Positions 8,524 to 15,607 of a stretch of 64,000 nucleotides of DNA are shown piece by piece; position 1 is the first letter of the stretch, and each line of letters starts with the position of its first letter. The translations under genes and the position numbers were made by a program. Source of the DNA: Amphibiibacter pelophylacis (lineage in GTDB: Bacteria; Pseudomonadota; Gammaproteobacteria; Burkholderiales; Burkholderiaceae_C); assembly GCF_037688875.1 (NCBI RefSeq), contig NZ_JAWDIE010000002.1, positions 1 to 64,000 of the forward strand, written 5' to 3'. The notes under the pieces were generated by a model, which saw nothing but the letters and a program-made list of their open reading frames with translations, was not told the DNA's origin and did not search any database.

Positions 8524-9542
8524 GGCTGGATGCTCTTGTAGATGCGGTCAAATTCGCCGCCGTCCTTGAAGTGCGTCTCCTGCGCCTTGGCCGAGCTGCC
8601 AAACACCTCGTCCACCGTGAACAGCTTGATGGGCTTGAAGCGGCTGGCGTTGGCCTTGAGCACCTCTGCCGAGCGCGGACGCAGCCAGTGCTTCGCGGCG
8701 ATCTGCTGCGCTTCGGGCGACCACAGGAACTTCAGGTAGGCCTGCGCCAGCTCCTGCGTGCCTTTTTTGGCGACCACCGGCTGGACCACAGCCACCGGGT
8801 TTTCGACCAGCAGGCTGCTGGACGGGTAGACCGGATCGACCTTGCCTTCGCCAAATTCCTGGTCGATGGTGATGACTTCCGATTCAAACGTGATCAGCAC
8901 GTCGCCCACATTGCGCTGCAGGAAGGTGCCGGTGGCGGCGCGGCCGCCCGCATCCATCACGGCCACGTTTTTGAGCAGCTTGCCGACAAACTCGGCGGCC
9001 TGCGCGTCGCTGCCCCCCGCTTTTTTGATGTGGCCCCAGGCCGCCAGCCAGGTCGCACGGCCGTTGCCGCCCAGCTTGGGGTTGACGATGACGACTTTCA
9101 CGTCCGGGCGGATCAGATCGTTCCAGTCCTTGATGTTTTTCGGGTTGCCCGTCCGCACCAGGAAAATGCTGGTTGAGGTCGTTGGCGCGGCATTGTCCGG
9201 GTAGGCCTTGCGCCAGTCGGCGCTGACCATGTTCTTGCTGGCCAGGAAGTCGATGTCGGTGGCCTGGTTCATGGTCACCACGTCGGCGGGCAGGCCGTCA
9301 GACACGGCGCGCGCCTGCTTGCTCGAACCGCCGTGCGCCTGGTCAATACGCACGTCTTTGCCCGTGGTTTTCTTCCAGTAGGCGGTGAAGGCGGCGTTGT
9401 AATCTTTGTAAAACTCGCGGGCCACATCGTAGGATGCGTTGAGCAGCGTCTGCGACTGGGCCTGCGCGGCAGTGGCCAGCGGACCCAGAGCGAGGGCGGC
9501 GACGGCGCCCGGAATGGCGGCCAGGAAAGTGCGTTTTTTCAT
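8520..9542 (-). CDS. sbp: Periplasmic sulfate-binding protein
   Basis: This 340-residue solute-binding protein delivers sulfate or thiosulfate to CysTW. A signal peptide covers about the first 29 residues, with a KKR n-region and a likely cleavage after AQA. The mature N-terminus LLNASYDVAREFYKDYN is diagnostic of the Sbp/CysP family, and QAHGGSSKQARAVSDGLPAD forms part of the anion site. The ATG at 9542 is chosen over a start at 9608 because it has a clear AGGGGAA ribosome site and begins a proper signal peptide. It is first in the operon, with a promoter about 60 bases upstream. Sbp and CysP cannot be separated with certainty here. Confidence 0.94.
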   Translation of the reverse strand: MKKRTFLAAIPGAVAALALGPLATAAQAQSQTLLNASYDVAREFYKDYNAAFTAYWKKTTGKDVRIDQAHGGSSKQARAVSDGLPADVVTMNQATDIDFLASKNMVSADWRKAYPDNAAPTTSTSIFLVRTGNPKNIKDWNDLIRPDVKVVIVNPKLGGNGRATWLAAWGHIKKAGGSDAQAAEFVGKLLKNVAVMDAGGRAATGTFLQRNVGDVLITFESEVITIDQEFGEGKVDPVYPSSSLLVENPVAVVQPVVAKKGTQELAQAYLKFLWSPEAQQIAAKHWLRPRSAEVLKANASRFKPIKLFTVDEVFGSSAKAQETHFKDGGEFDRIYKSIQP

Positions 9543-9599
9543 CGGATTCCCCTGAAAAGAAAGCCGCGCGACCGAAGGGTCCGCAGCCAGACGGGCGCC

Positions 9600-9627
9600 A
9601 GTATGCAACTTCTGGTTATGAAAACAA
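9600..9627 (-). promoter_or_regulatory. Candidate promoter of the sbp-cysTWA operon
   Basis: On the minus strand TTGTTT (9622-9627), a 16-bp spacer and CATACT (9600-9605) lie about 58 bases before the sbp start. The surrounding 9601-9650 is strikingly AT-rich compared with its neighbourhood, as CysB-activated promoters often are. A CysB site is inferred, not shown. The remainder of 9543-9740 holds no gene. Confidence 0.45.
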
Positions 9628-9740
9628 AATACTTTATCCTTGGATCGTCATGCTGAATCGGCATAAGCCCGCCACCCATCACTCGACCTGACTGCAGATC
9701 CCTCTCAGAACCCTGAACCCCGACCCCGGAGAACCTCGTC

Positions 9741-10700
9741 ATGATCCCTGCTGTTATCGCTGTCGTCGTTGGCCTTGCCCTGCTGGTCTGGAGCGCCGAC
9801 CGTTTCATTGACGGCGCTGCCGCCACGGCGCGCCACTTCAGTGTGCCGCCGCTGCTGGTGGGCATCGTTATCGTCGGGTTCGGCACGTCGGCGCCCGAAA
9901 TGACGGTGTCGGCGCTGGCCGCGCTGGAAGGCAGCCCGGGCCTGGCGCTGGGCAACGCCTGGGGCAGCAACATCGCCAATATCGCGCTCATCCTGGGCGT
10001 GACGGTGCTGATCGCGCCCATCGTGGTCGGCCCGGGCATCGTGCGTCGCGAGCTGCCCATCCTCACCGGGGTGACGCTGCTGGCGGGCGCGCAGTCGCTG
10101 GACGGTGTCCTGAGCCGGGGCGACGCCGCCGTGCTGCTGGGTGTTTTCGCTGCTTACATGGTCTGGATGGTCTGGGACAGCCGCCGCCAGGGCGTGCCGC
10201 TGGAAGCCGATGACGCTGAGGGAGAACCCATGTCCCTGTCGCGCGCCCTGCTGTGGCTGGTCCTGGGTCTGGTGGTGCTGGTGGGCAGTTCGCGCCTGCT
10301 GGTCTGGGGCGCGGTCAGTATCGCGCAGAGCCTTGGGGTGAGCGATCTGGTCATTGGCCTGACCGTGGTGGCGGTGGGTACCTCGCTGCCGGAGCTGGCC
10401 TCGTGCATCGCCGCCGCGCGGCGCCAGCAGCACGACATTGCGCTGGGCAACGTTCTGGGCTCCAACCTGTTCAACACCCTGCTGGTGGTCGGCGTGGCGA
10501 CGGGCATCGCGCCCTTCCCGCTGGAGCCACAGACGCTGGTCCGCGACTATCCGGTCATGCTCGGCCTGACGCTGGCGCTCTTCCCGCTGTGCTGGGCCTG
10601 GCGCGGCCGCCCGGGCGTGATCGGCCGCACCGCTGGCATACTGGGCGTGCTGGCTTATGCGGGGTATACGGTCTGGTTGATTGCGGGGGCGATGCGGTGA
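9741..10700 (+). CDS. Cation/Ca2+ exchanger of the CaCA family (YrbG-like)
   Basis: This 319-residue inner-membrane antiporter is built from two inverted repeats of five membrane segments. The alpha-1 motif GFGTSAPE (about 47-54) and the alpha-2 motif VGTSLPE carry the ion-coordinating acidic residues, and each repeat also has a GNxxGSN stretch (GNAWGSNIAN and GNVLGSNLFN). A hydrophilic loop between the halves (RRQGVPLEADDAEGE) is short, as in bacterial members. A GGAGA ribosome site precedes the ATG. Its direction of transport and its ion (Ca2+ or another) cannot be fixed from sequence. It is a single gene, divergent from the sulfate operon. Confidence 0.9.
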   Translation: MIPAVIAVVVGLALLVWSADRFIDGAAATARHFSVPPLLVGIVIVGFGTSAPEMTVSALAALEGSPGLALGNAWGSNIANIALILGVTVLIAPIVVGPGIVRRELPILTGVTLLAGAQSLDGVLSRGDAAVLLGVFAAYMVWMVWDSRRQGVPLEADDAEGEPMSLSRALLWLVLGLVVLVGSSRLLVWGAVSIAQSLGVSDLVIGLTVVAVGTSLPELASCIAAARRQQHDIALGNVLGSNLFNTLLVVGVATGIAPFPLEPQTLVRDYPVMLGLTLALFPLCWAWRGRPGVIGRTAGILGVLAYAGYTVWLIAGAMR

Positions 10701-10733
10701 ATATGACTATAAGGCACACGCAATTTCATGGGA

Positions 10734-10955
10734 TTATTCCCTGTTCGCCATTCTGTGCCATATTCCCCCGGCAATCGCGGGGGCAATAATGCAAAATCCA
10801 ATGATCGTCACAGAGACCTGCTCCTGCGTCAGGAATTTTGACAGAATAATCACCAGCAAAAAACCCGCAGCAGCGCCCAGATAGATGCGCCAGTAATAGC
10901 GCAAATCCATCGCGTGAATGAGGGTGTCGATGATGTCATCCAGCCAGTTGATCAT
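10734..10955 (-). CDS. Small two-helix membrane protein, unknown function
   Basis: This 73-residue frame has an amphipathic acidic start (MINWLDDIIDTLIHAMDLRYY), a first hydrophobic segment IYLGAAAGFLLVIILS, a short polar turn KFLTQEQVS, and a second segment VTIIGFCIIAPAIAGGIWH. It ends HRMANRE. The composition is that of a real membrane protein rather than a GC-driven shadow, and the local DNA is lower in GC than both neighbours. I recognise no family. It stands alone between the convergent exchanger gene and the Tim44-like gene. The region 10956-11085 upstream has no recognisable gene. Confidence 0.6.
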   Translation of the reverse strand: MINWLDDIIDTLIHAMDLRYYWRIYLGAAAGFLLVIILSKFLTQEQVSVTIIGFCIIAPAIAGGIWHRMANRE

Positions 10956-11085
10956 GGTTCGCGTCCGTCTCGGAACATGCGCAGGAGTTGGGTGAAAATA
11001 GAAGGCCCTTGCAGTCTACGGGGCCAAGCCGATCGCGGGGGTTCAGATAAGCTGCTCTTGGGCGGTCTGTTCTTGGGCGTCCCAA

Positions 11086-11120
11086 TAAAAAACCCCGCCG
11101 GGCACGAGGCCGGGCGGGGT
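11086..11120 (-). terminator. Rho-independent terminator of the Tim44-like gene
   Basis: On the minus strand the perfect 8-bp stem ACCCCGCC/GGCGGGGT (11113-11120 and 11092-11099) is followed by TTTTTTATT. It starts 20 bases after the stop codon at 11141. Confidence 0.9.
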
Positions 11121-11140
11121 GAATCAGAGGATGACGCGGA

Positions 11141-12118
11141 TCAGTTCTGGCTCTGTGCGATACCCGCGATGCGCCAGTCAGCGTCCTCGGCCATAGCCGG
11201 GCGGATGAAGTGCCAGACTTCGTCGAAAGCTTCGGCGGCGGCGTCCTTTTCCTCGCGGATCAGACCGTGGAATCGCACGCTGGCCACCCACAGATCGCTG
11301 CCCTGGTGGTTTTCGCGGGCCACGTCCAGCATCTGGGCGTCGAGCTGGACCACGTCGGTGCGCTGCTCGGTGGCGCCGCGCTCCTGGATGTCCAGACGCA
11401 GCTCGGCGAACAGCTCGGGCGTGGTGAACTTGCGCAGATCGTCCGTCTGGCCCGCGTCATTGGCGGCCTGCAGGCGGATGAAGAGCAGCTTGGCAATGCG
11501 CTCGAAAGCGGCGGCGTCAAAATCAGCCGGGCCCGCTTCAGCGGCCAGCGGTGCACTGGCGGGGGTACCGGCTGGGGCACTCATCGGTTGCGCGACCGGC
11601 GTCTGAGGCTGCAGGGGCTGGAAGGCCGTCGTGGTGCGCTGCGCGGCCTGCGACGCAGCGCCAGACATGCCGCCCAGGCCCGCCCCTGCGGCTGCCGGGT
11701 TCAGGCCCGAGGCGTTCGCGGCGCCAGCGGCCGGATTCATGCGGCGCATGATGAAGCGGAAGGCGACCACAGCCAGCATCACCAGCAGGGCAATCATGAC
11801 GAAGTTGGCCAGTTCACCGCCCAGGCCCAGGCTGCTGAACAGCGCGGCCAGACCAAGACCCGCGGCCAGACCGGCGATGGGGCCCATCCAGCTGCGTGCC
11901 GGTTTGGCGGCGGCTGCGGCAGTACCTGCAGCGGCGGCCGGTGCGGCGGCGGACGGGCTGGCCGTCGGCGTGTTCGGCGCAGCGGCAGGCGGCGTGGCCT
12001 GCCGCTTCATGCCCAGCGATTTGCCGCCGCCCATGCGCTTGGCATAGACGTCGGACGGCGCAGTGGTCATCGTGACAGCGGCCAGTGCGATGGCCGCAGC
12101 AACCCAGAGTTTCTTCAT
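11141..12118 (-). CDS. Tim44-like domain membrane protein
   Basis: This 325-residue protein has a signal peptide or N-terminal anchor (about 1-26, MKKLWVAAAIALAAVTMTTA), a region rich in Ala, Pro and Gln, one or two membrane helices around residue 85-125 (ELANFVMIALLVMLAVVAF followed by RFIMRRM), a second Ala/Pro/Gln linker, and a C-terminal Tim44-like domain from about 200 (FDAAAFERIAKLLFIRLQAA through HFIRP and DADWRIAGIAQSQN). The domain is a lipid-binding fold in mitochondrial Tim44. In bacteria the function is not established. A GAGGAAG ribosome site supports the ATG at 12118. A strong terminator follows the gene. Confidence 0.85.
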   Translation of the reverse strand: MKKLWVAAAIALAAVTMTTAPSDVYAKRMGGGKSLGMKRQATPPAAAPNTPTASPSAAAPAAAAGTAAAAAKPARSWMGPIAGLAAGLGLAALFSSLGLGGELANFVMIALLVMLAVVAFRFIMRRMNPAAGAANASGLNPAAAGAGLGGMSGAASQAAQRTTTAFQPLQPQTPVAQPMSAPAGTPASAPLAAEAGPADFDAAAFERIAKLLFIRLQAANDAGQTDDLRKFTTPELFAELRLDIQERGATEQRTDVVQLDAQMLDVARENHQGSDLWVASVRFHGLIREEKDAAAEAFDEVWHFIRPAMAEDADWRIAGIAQSQN

Positions 12119-12217
12119 GGCAGCTTCCTCAGTTGAAAGAGACAGTGGCCATTTTAGGCGGCAATACCTTTAAATAAACCAGACGATCAGTGATTGATGC
12201 TCAGTTTTTTCCTGAGA

Positions 12218-13327
12218 TCAACGCACGTGCAGATCGTCCGCCGACCAGACCAGGTCCAGCGGCTCGACGATGAGCTGCTTGGTTCCGGCCTCGACCGCGC
12301 CGCAGACCCAGGCCTCGATGCCGCAGGCCTGCGCCACGGTGACGGTGCGCTCGGCCTGATCCGCCGGGACGAAAAGGGCAAAGCCCGCGCCCATGTTCAG
12401 CGTGGCGTAGGCCTCGCGGGCGTCGTGTCCGGCCTCGCGGGCCATGAAAGACAGCACGTCGGGCACGGGCGGCACGGTGTGGACGCGGTAGGTGAAATCG
12501 CCCGGATGGCGCAGCAGTTTGCGCCAGCCGTGGCCGGTGACGTTGACGCTGTAATGCACCGGCACACCGGCCTGAGCCAGCGCTTCGGTGACGGGCGAGT
12601 ACAGCACCGTGGGCGCCAGCAGTGCGGCGCCGAAGCTCAGGCCTTCGTCGTTGACGGGCGTGAGGTAGCCCTGAGGCAGGCGCTCGGACAGTTTGCGCGC
12701 TAGGCTCAGGCCGTTGGCATGGATGCCGCTGGAGGCCAGCAGCACGATGGCATCGCCCGCCTGAAGATTTTCGCCCAGCGACAGGCGCTCTCGCGGCGAC
12801 ACAATGCCCGTGCAGCCCGCAGCCAGATCAATCCGTCCGGTTTCGACGATGCCCGCCAGCGCCGGGGTTTCACCGCCGCCCCAGGACACGCCGCAGCGCT
12901 CGCAGGCCGCCTTCCAGCCGCGCGTCAGGGCCAGCGCCCGGTCGGCGTTCAGAAACCAGTCGCTGCCGCCGGCGGCCCAGTAGGCCTGCACGACCAGCGG
13001 CGTGGCGCCCACGGTGATCAGGTCGTTGACCGCCATGGCAATGGTGTCCTGCGCCACCGCCTCGTAAAAGCAGCGGCCGGTCAGTTCGGCCATGGCGTCG
13101 GCCACTAGGCTCTTCGAGCCCAGGCATTCGACAATGCTGGCCAGGTAGAACGGTCCGACATCGACGACGTAAGCCGATTCCCCGCGTGAAGCGGCCACTT
13201 CGGAAAAACCGTGGCGCGCCAGCTGCCCGGCGGTTGAAGCCGCCGCCTGCTGTGCGGCAATCTTGAGGGGATCAATGACGTCGTAATTGACGCCGGCCTG
13301 GTCGTAAGTGAGGGGCTGGGTGCTCAT
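12218..13327 (-). CDS. PurM-family (AIR synthase-like) ATP-dependent protein, non-canonical
   Basis: This 369-residue protein has the two-domain PurM/ThiL/SelD-type fold. The N-terminus LTYDQAGVNYDVIDPLKI recalls the PurM start (YKDAGVDID), and the Asp/Asn-rich ATP and metal site is suggested by DTIAMAVNDLITVGATP with GGGETPALAG. It also has GIHANGLSLARKL and a C-terminal domain with NVTGHGWRKLLR and LNMGAGFALFV. Purine biosynthetic PurM makes aminoimidazole ribotide. This protein differs from the usual betaproteobacterial PurM at the start, in several inserts and in its C-terminal Trp-rich tail, so it may be a paralogue with another substrate. It follows tesA by 31 bases on the same strand, and neither neighbour is a purine gene. 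Confidence 0.72.
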   Translation of the reverse strand: MSTQPLTYDQAGVNYDVIDPLKIAAQQAAASTAGQLARHGFSEVAASRGESAYVVDVGPFYLASIVECLGSKSLVADAMAELTGRCFYEAVAQDTIAMAVNDLITVGATPLVVQAYWAAGGSDWFLNADRALALTRGWKAACERCGVSWGGGETPALAGIVETGRIDLAAGCTGIVSPRERLSLGENLQAGDAIVLLASSGIHANGLSLARKLSERLPQGYLTPVNDEGLSFGAALLAPTVLYSPVTEALAQAGVPVHYSVNVTGHGWRKLLRHPGDFTYRVHTVPPVPDVLSFMAREAGHDAREAYATLNMGAGFALFVPADQAERTVTVAQACGIEAWVCGAVEAGTKQLIVEPLDLVWSADDLHVR

Positions 13328-13358
13328 GGGGCGGCATTATCGCCCATGAGCGTGCGCT

Positions 13359-14015
13359 TCAGCGCGCCAGCCAGGGCTGGGCCACGCCCATCACCGTCTG
13401 CAGGATCCGCGGCTGCGCGGCGCTGGTCGGGTGCAGGCCATCGGCTTGGAAGAGCGTCCGCGCATTGGGTGCGTCCGCCACCCCGGCTAGCAGGAAGGGC
13501 ACCAGCGGCACTTTTTCGCTGCTGGCGATGCGCGGGAAGAGGGCGGCGAAATCGCGCGTGTACGTCGCGCCGTAGTTGGGCGGAATCTGCAGCCCGATCA
13601 GCAGGACGCTGGCCTGGGCCGCCCGGCACAGGGCGATCATTTCGCGCAGGTTGCGTTCGGTCTGATCCAGTGCCAGGCCGCGCAGGGCGTCGTTGGCGCC
13701 CAGCTCCAGCATGACGTGGCTGGGCCGGAACTGGCGCAGCGCCTGGGGCAGGCGACCCAGCCCCCCGGCGGTGGTGTCGCCGCTGACGCTGGCGTTGACC
13801 ACCAGGCGGGGTGCGAGCTGACGCGCCAGAAGGCTGACCCAGCCCGTGCCGCGCGCGATGCCGTACTCGGCCGAGAGACTGTCGCCCACCACCATGACCG
13901 GACCGGGCTTGGGCGCGGCGGTTTTCGTCTGGGCGAGCACGGGCAATGGCGCCAGGGCCAGCAACGCTGCGCCGAGCGCGCTATGCTGCAGCCAGAGTCG
14001 GCGGCCGGGTTCCAT
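13359..14015 (-). CDS. tesA: TesA-type periplasmic SGNH esterase/lysophospholipase
   Basis: This SGNH hydrolase acts on acyl esters and thioesters in the periplasm. GDSLS (44-48) holds the nucleophile Ser, GAND (106-109) is block III, and DGLHPT near the C-terminus provides the Asp and His of the triad. The start at 14015 gives 218 residues with a clean signal peptide (GRRLWLQHSALGAALLALA, cleavage after LAQ). A longer frame to 14078 or 14150 would place polar residues before it and overlap the divergent ABC gene. The divergent arrangement with an ABC ATPase gene copies the tesA-ybbA pair of enterics, which supports the name. Confidence 0.9.
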   Translation of the reverse strand: MEPGRRLWLQHSALGAALLALAPLPVLAQTKTAAPKPGPVMVVGDSLSAEYGIARGTGWVSLLARQLAPRLVVNASVSGDTTAGGLGRLPQALRQFRPSHVMLELGANDALRGLALDQTERNLREMIALCRAAQASVLLIGLQIPPNYGATYTRDFAALFPRIASSEKVPLVPFLLAGVADAPNARTLFQADGLHPTSAAQPRILQTVMGVAQPWLAR

Positions 14016-14102
14016 GGGTCGGTCAGCGCTGTTGCTGATCCGGTCTGAAAGAAGGAAATCTGTGCGTTGTCGGTCCATGATCTGAAGTGTGACAGGATTT
14101 TT

Positions 14103-14819
14103 ATGAGCCCCCAAAACCCCTCGGACACGCCCCTGGTGGACGTGCGTCATCTGGTCCGCACCGTGCAGGATGCGGGCGGCGAGCTGACCGTGCTGCGCGA
14201 CATCACCTTCAGCATCCAGCCGGGCGAGACCGTCGCCCTGGTCGGCGCGTCCGGTTCAGGCAAAAGCACGCTGCTGGGGCTGGTCGCGGGGCTGGATGTG
14301 CCCACGTCCGGCGAGGTCTGGCTGGACGGGCAGTCGCTGTTCACGCTGGACGAAGACGCCCGCGCCGCCGTGCGCGCCAGCCGTCTGGGCTTTGTGTTCC
14401 AGAGCTTCCAGCTCATGCCCAGCCTGAGCGCGCTGGAAAACGTCATGCTGCCGCTCGAACTTCTGGGCCGTCGCGATGCGCGCGCGCAGGCCGTGGCCAT
14501 GCTGGAGCGCGTGGGCCTGGGCCAGCGCCTCGGCCACCTGCCGCGACTGCTGTCGGGCGGCGAGCAGCAGCGCGTGGCGCTGGCCCGTGCCTTTGTTGTT
14601 CAGCCGCGCCTGCTGCTGGCCGACGAGCCCACGGGCAGCCTGGATCACGCCACCGGCGAGGCCGTTCTGCAGCTGATGATGGACATGAACCGCGAGCAGG
14701 GCACCACGCTGCTGCTGGTCACGCATGACCTGAAACTGGCGCGAGCCTGCCAGCGTGTGCTGCGCATGGACGCGGGCCAGCTGGTCGAAGAAGACGCGGT
14801 GGCAGCCGAGGAGACCTGA
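14103..14819 (+). CDS. ABC transporter ATPase (YbbA/LolD type), no permease gene beside it
   Basis: This 238-residue ATPase belongs to the MacB/LolD branch. Walker A GASGSGKS is at about 49-56, with the Q-loop FVFQSFQLMPSLSALENV, signature LSGGEQQR, Walker B LLLADEPTGSLD and switch His in LLVTHD. The ATG at 14103 has an AGGA ribosome site. In enterics the homologue YbbA is followed by the permease YbbP. Here the next gene is zapA on the opposite strand, so the partner permease is missing or elsewhere. It is divergent from tesA. Function in an exporter of lipid or lysophospholipid type is only inference. Confidence 0.87.
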   Translation: MSPQNPSDTPLVDVRHLVRTVQDAGGELTVLRDITFSIQPGETVALVGASGSGKSTLLGLVAGLDVPTSGEVWLDGQSLFTLDEDARAAVRASRLGFVFQSFQLMPSLSALENVMLPLELLGRRDARAQAVAMLERVGLGQRLGHLPRLLSGGEQQRVALARAFVVQPRLLLADEPTGSLDHATGEAVLQLMMDMNREQGTTLLLVTHDLKLARACQRVLRMDAGQLVEEDAVAAEET

Positions 14820-14839
14820 CCCGCCCGGGTCAACCCTGA

Positions 14840-15229
14840 TCAGCCTTGATCATCTTTGACAGGCGGCGCCAGACGCATGGCGTCGTCCAGACGGTCCAGC
14901 AGCTGGTGCAGGCGCTCGCGCTGGGTGTGCAGTTCGCGCTCGTCCACCGTGGCGGGCGGCGGCGCGGTTTCCAGCTCGACCGCCAGGGTGAGCGCGGCCA
15001 GCACGGCGGTGCGTTCGCGGGCGCGGATCTTGCCCTGATCACGGATCAGGGTCATTTCCTGATCGACACGGCCCGCGGCCTGGCGCACGGTGCTGACGCT
15101 GTCGCGGCTGGTGCGCAGCACGTAAATCTGCCCCAGGATGCTGACCTCGACGGCCTCGCCCTGCGGGCTGGCGGAGGCCGCAGCTGCCGGGGTGGACGGG
15201 CGGGCGTTCTGGCGGGCGGTGGCGTTCAT
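14840..15229 (-). CDS. zapA: Cell division protein ZapA
   Basis: This 129-residue FtsZ-ring stabiliser binds FtsZ as a tetramer. An Ala/Pro-rich leader of about 25 residues is followed by the ZapA core VEVSILGQIYVLRTS, then RQAAGRVDQEMTLIRDQGKI, an R-rich turn and a long C-terminal coiled coil (about 80-120). Its start overlaps the stop of the small coiled-coil gene upstream by 4 bases, the common betaproteobacterial pairing. A 6S RNA gene often lies after zapA in this group, but there is no room for one here before the convergent ABC ATPase gene, which ends 20 bases away. Confidence 0.9.
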   Translation of the reverse strand: MNATARQNARPSTPAAAASASPQGEAVEVSILGQIYVLRTSRDSVSTVRQAAGRVDQEMTLIRDQGKIRARERTAVLAALTLAVELETAPPPATVDERELHTQRERLHQLLDRLDDAMRLAPPVKDDQG

Positions 15230-15498
15230 GCGGGATCTGCCGGGCGAAGAAGGGGGACGCTCTCGGGTCGGCCGCCGTGCGCTTCGTGCGGCAGACGGTC
15301 GATCAGGGTGTTGATGCGCGCGCGCGCCGCAGCCAGGCAGGACTGCAGACGCTGACGCTCGGCATCCAGGTGGGTGACCTGCTCCTGCAGGCGCTGGTGG
15401 CTGTCCACCAGATCCGTGTAGCGCTGGATCAGCACGCGCACGCGCTCTTCAACGGCGTCAACGGTGTCTGTGAGGGAGGGCGGCGTGGAGGACGGCAT
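15226..15498 (-). CDS. Small coiled-coil protein, ZapB-like (TIGR02449-type)
   Basis: This 90-residue protein has a heptad-type helix from about residue 12 to 65 (VDAVEERVRVLIQRYTDLV through LQEQVTHLDAERQRLQSCL) and ends with RLPHEAHGGRPESVPLL. The conserved position directly before zapA and the coiled coil match the small family annotated as TIGR02449 in Beta/Gammaproteobacteria, thought to be a ZapB analogue at the Z-ring. The start at 15498 is chosen over an upstream ATG at 15627, which would add about 43 Arg/Pro-rich residues and run into the outer-membrane factor gene. Confidence 0.8.
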   Translation of the reverse strand: MPSSTPPSLTDTVDAVEERVRVLIQRYTDLVDSHQRLQEQVTHLDAERQRLQSCLAAARARINTLIDRLPHEAHGGRPESVPLLRPADPA

Positions 15499-15607
15499 GG
15501 GCAGGCGCGGCGGTAGCGGCGGGCGTGGCAAAAGGCGGAAAACAGCTCTGTTGATTGTGCCACAGCGCTGGCGGCGGCCCTGGCCCACCGCACCCGGGCG
15601 CGATGGA

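Noticed and set aside
14820..14839. 6S RNA gene after zapA
   Set aside because: Only 20 bases separate zapA from the convergent ABC gene, far too little for 6S RNA.
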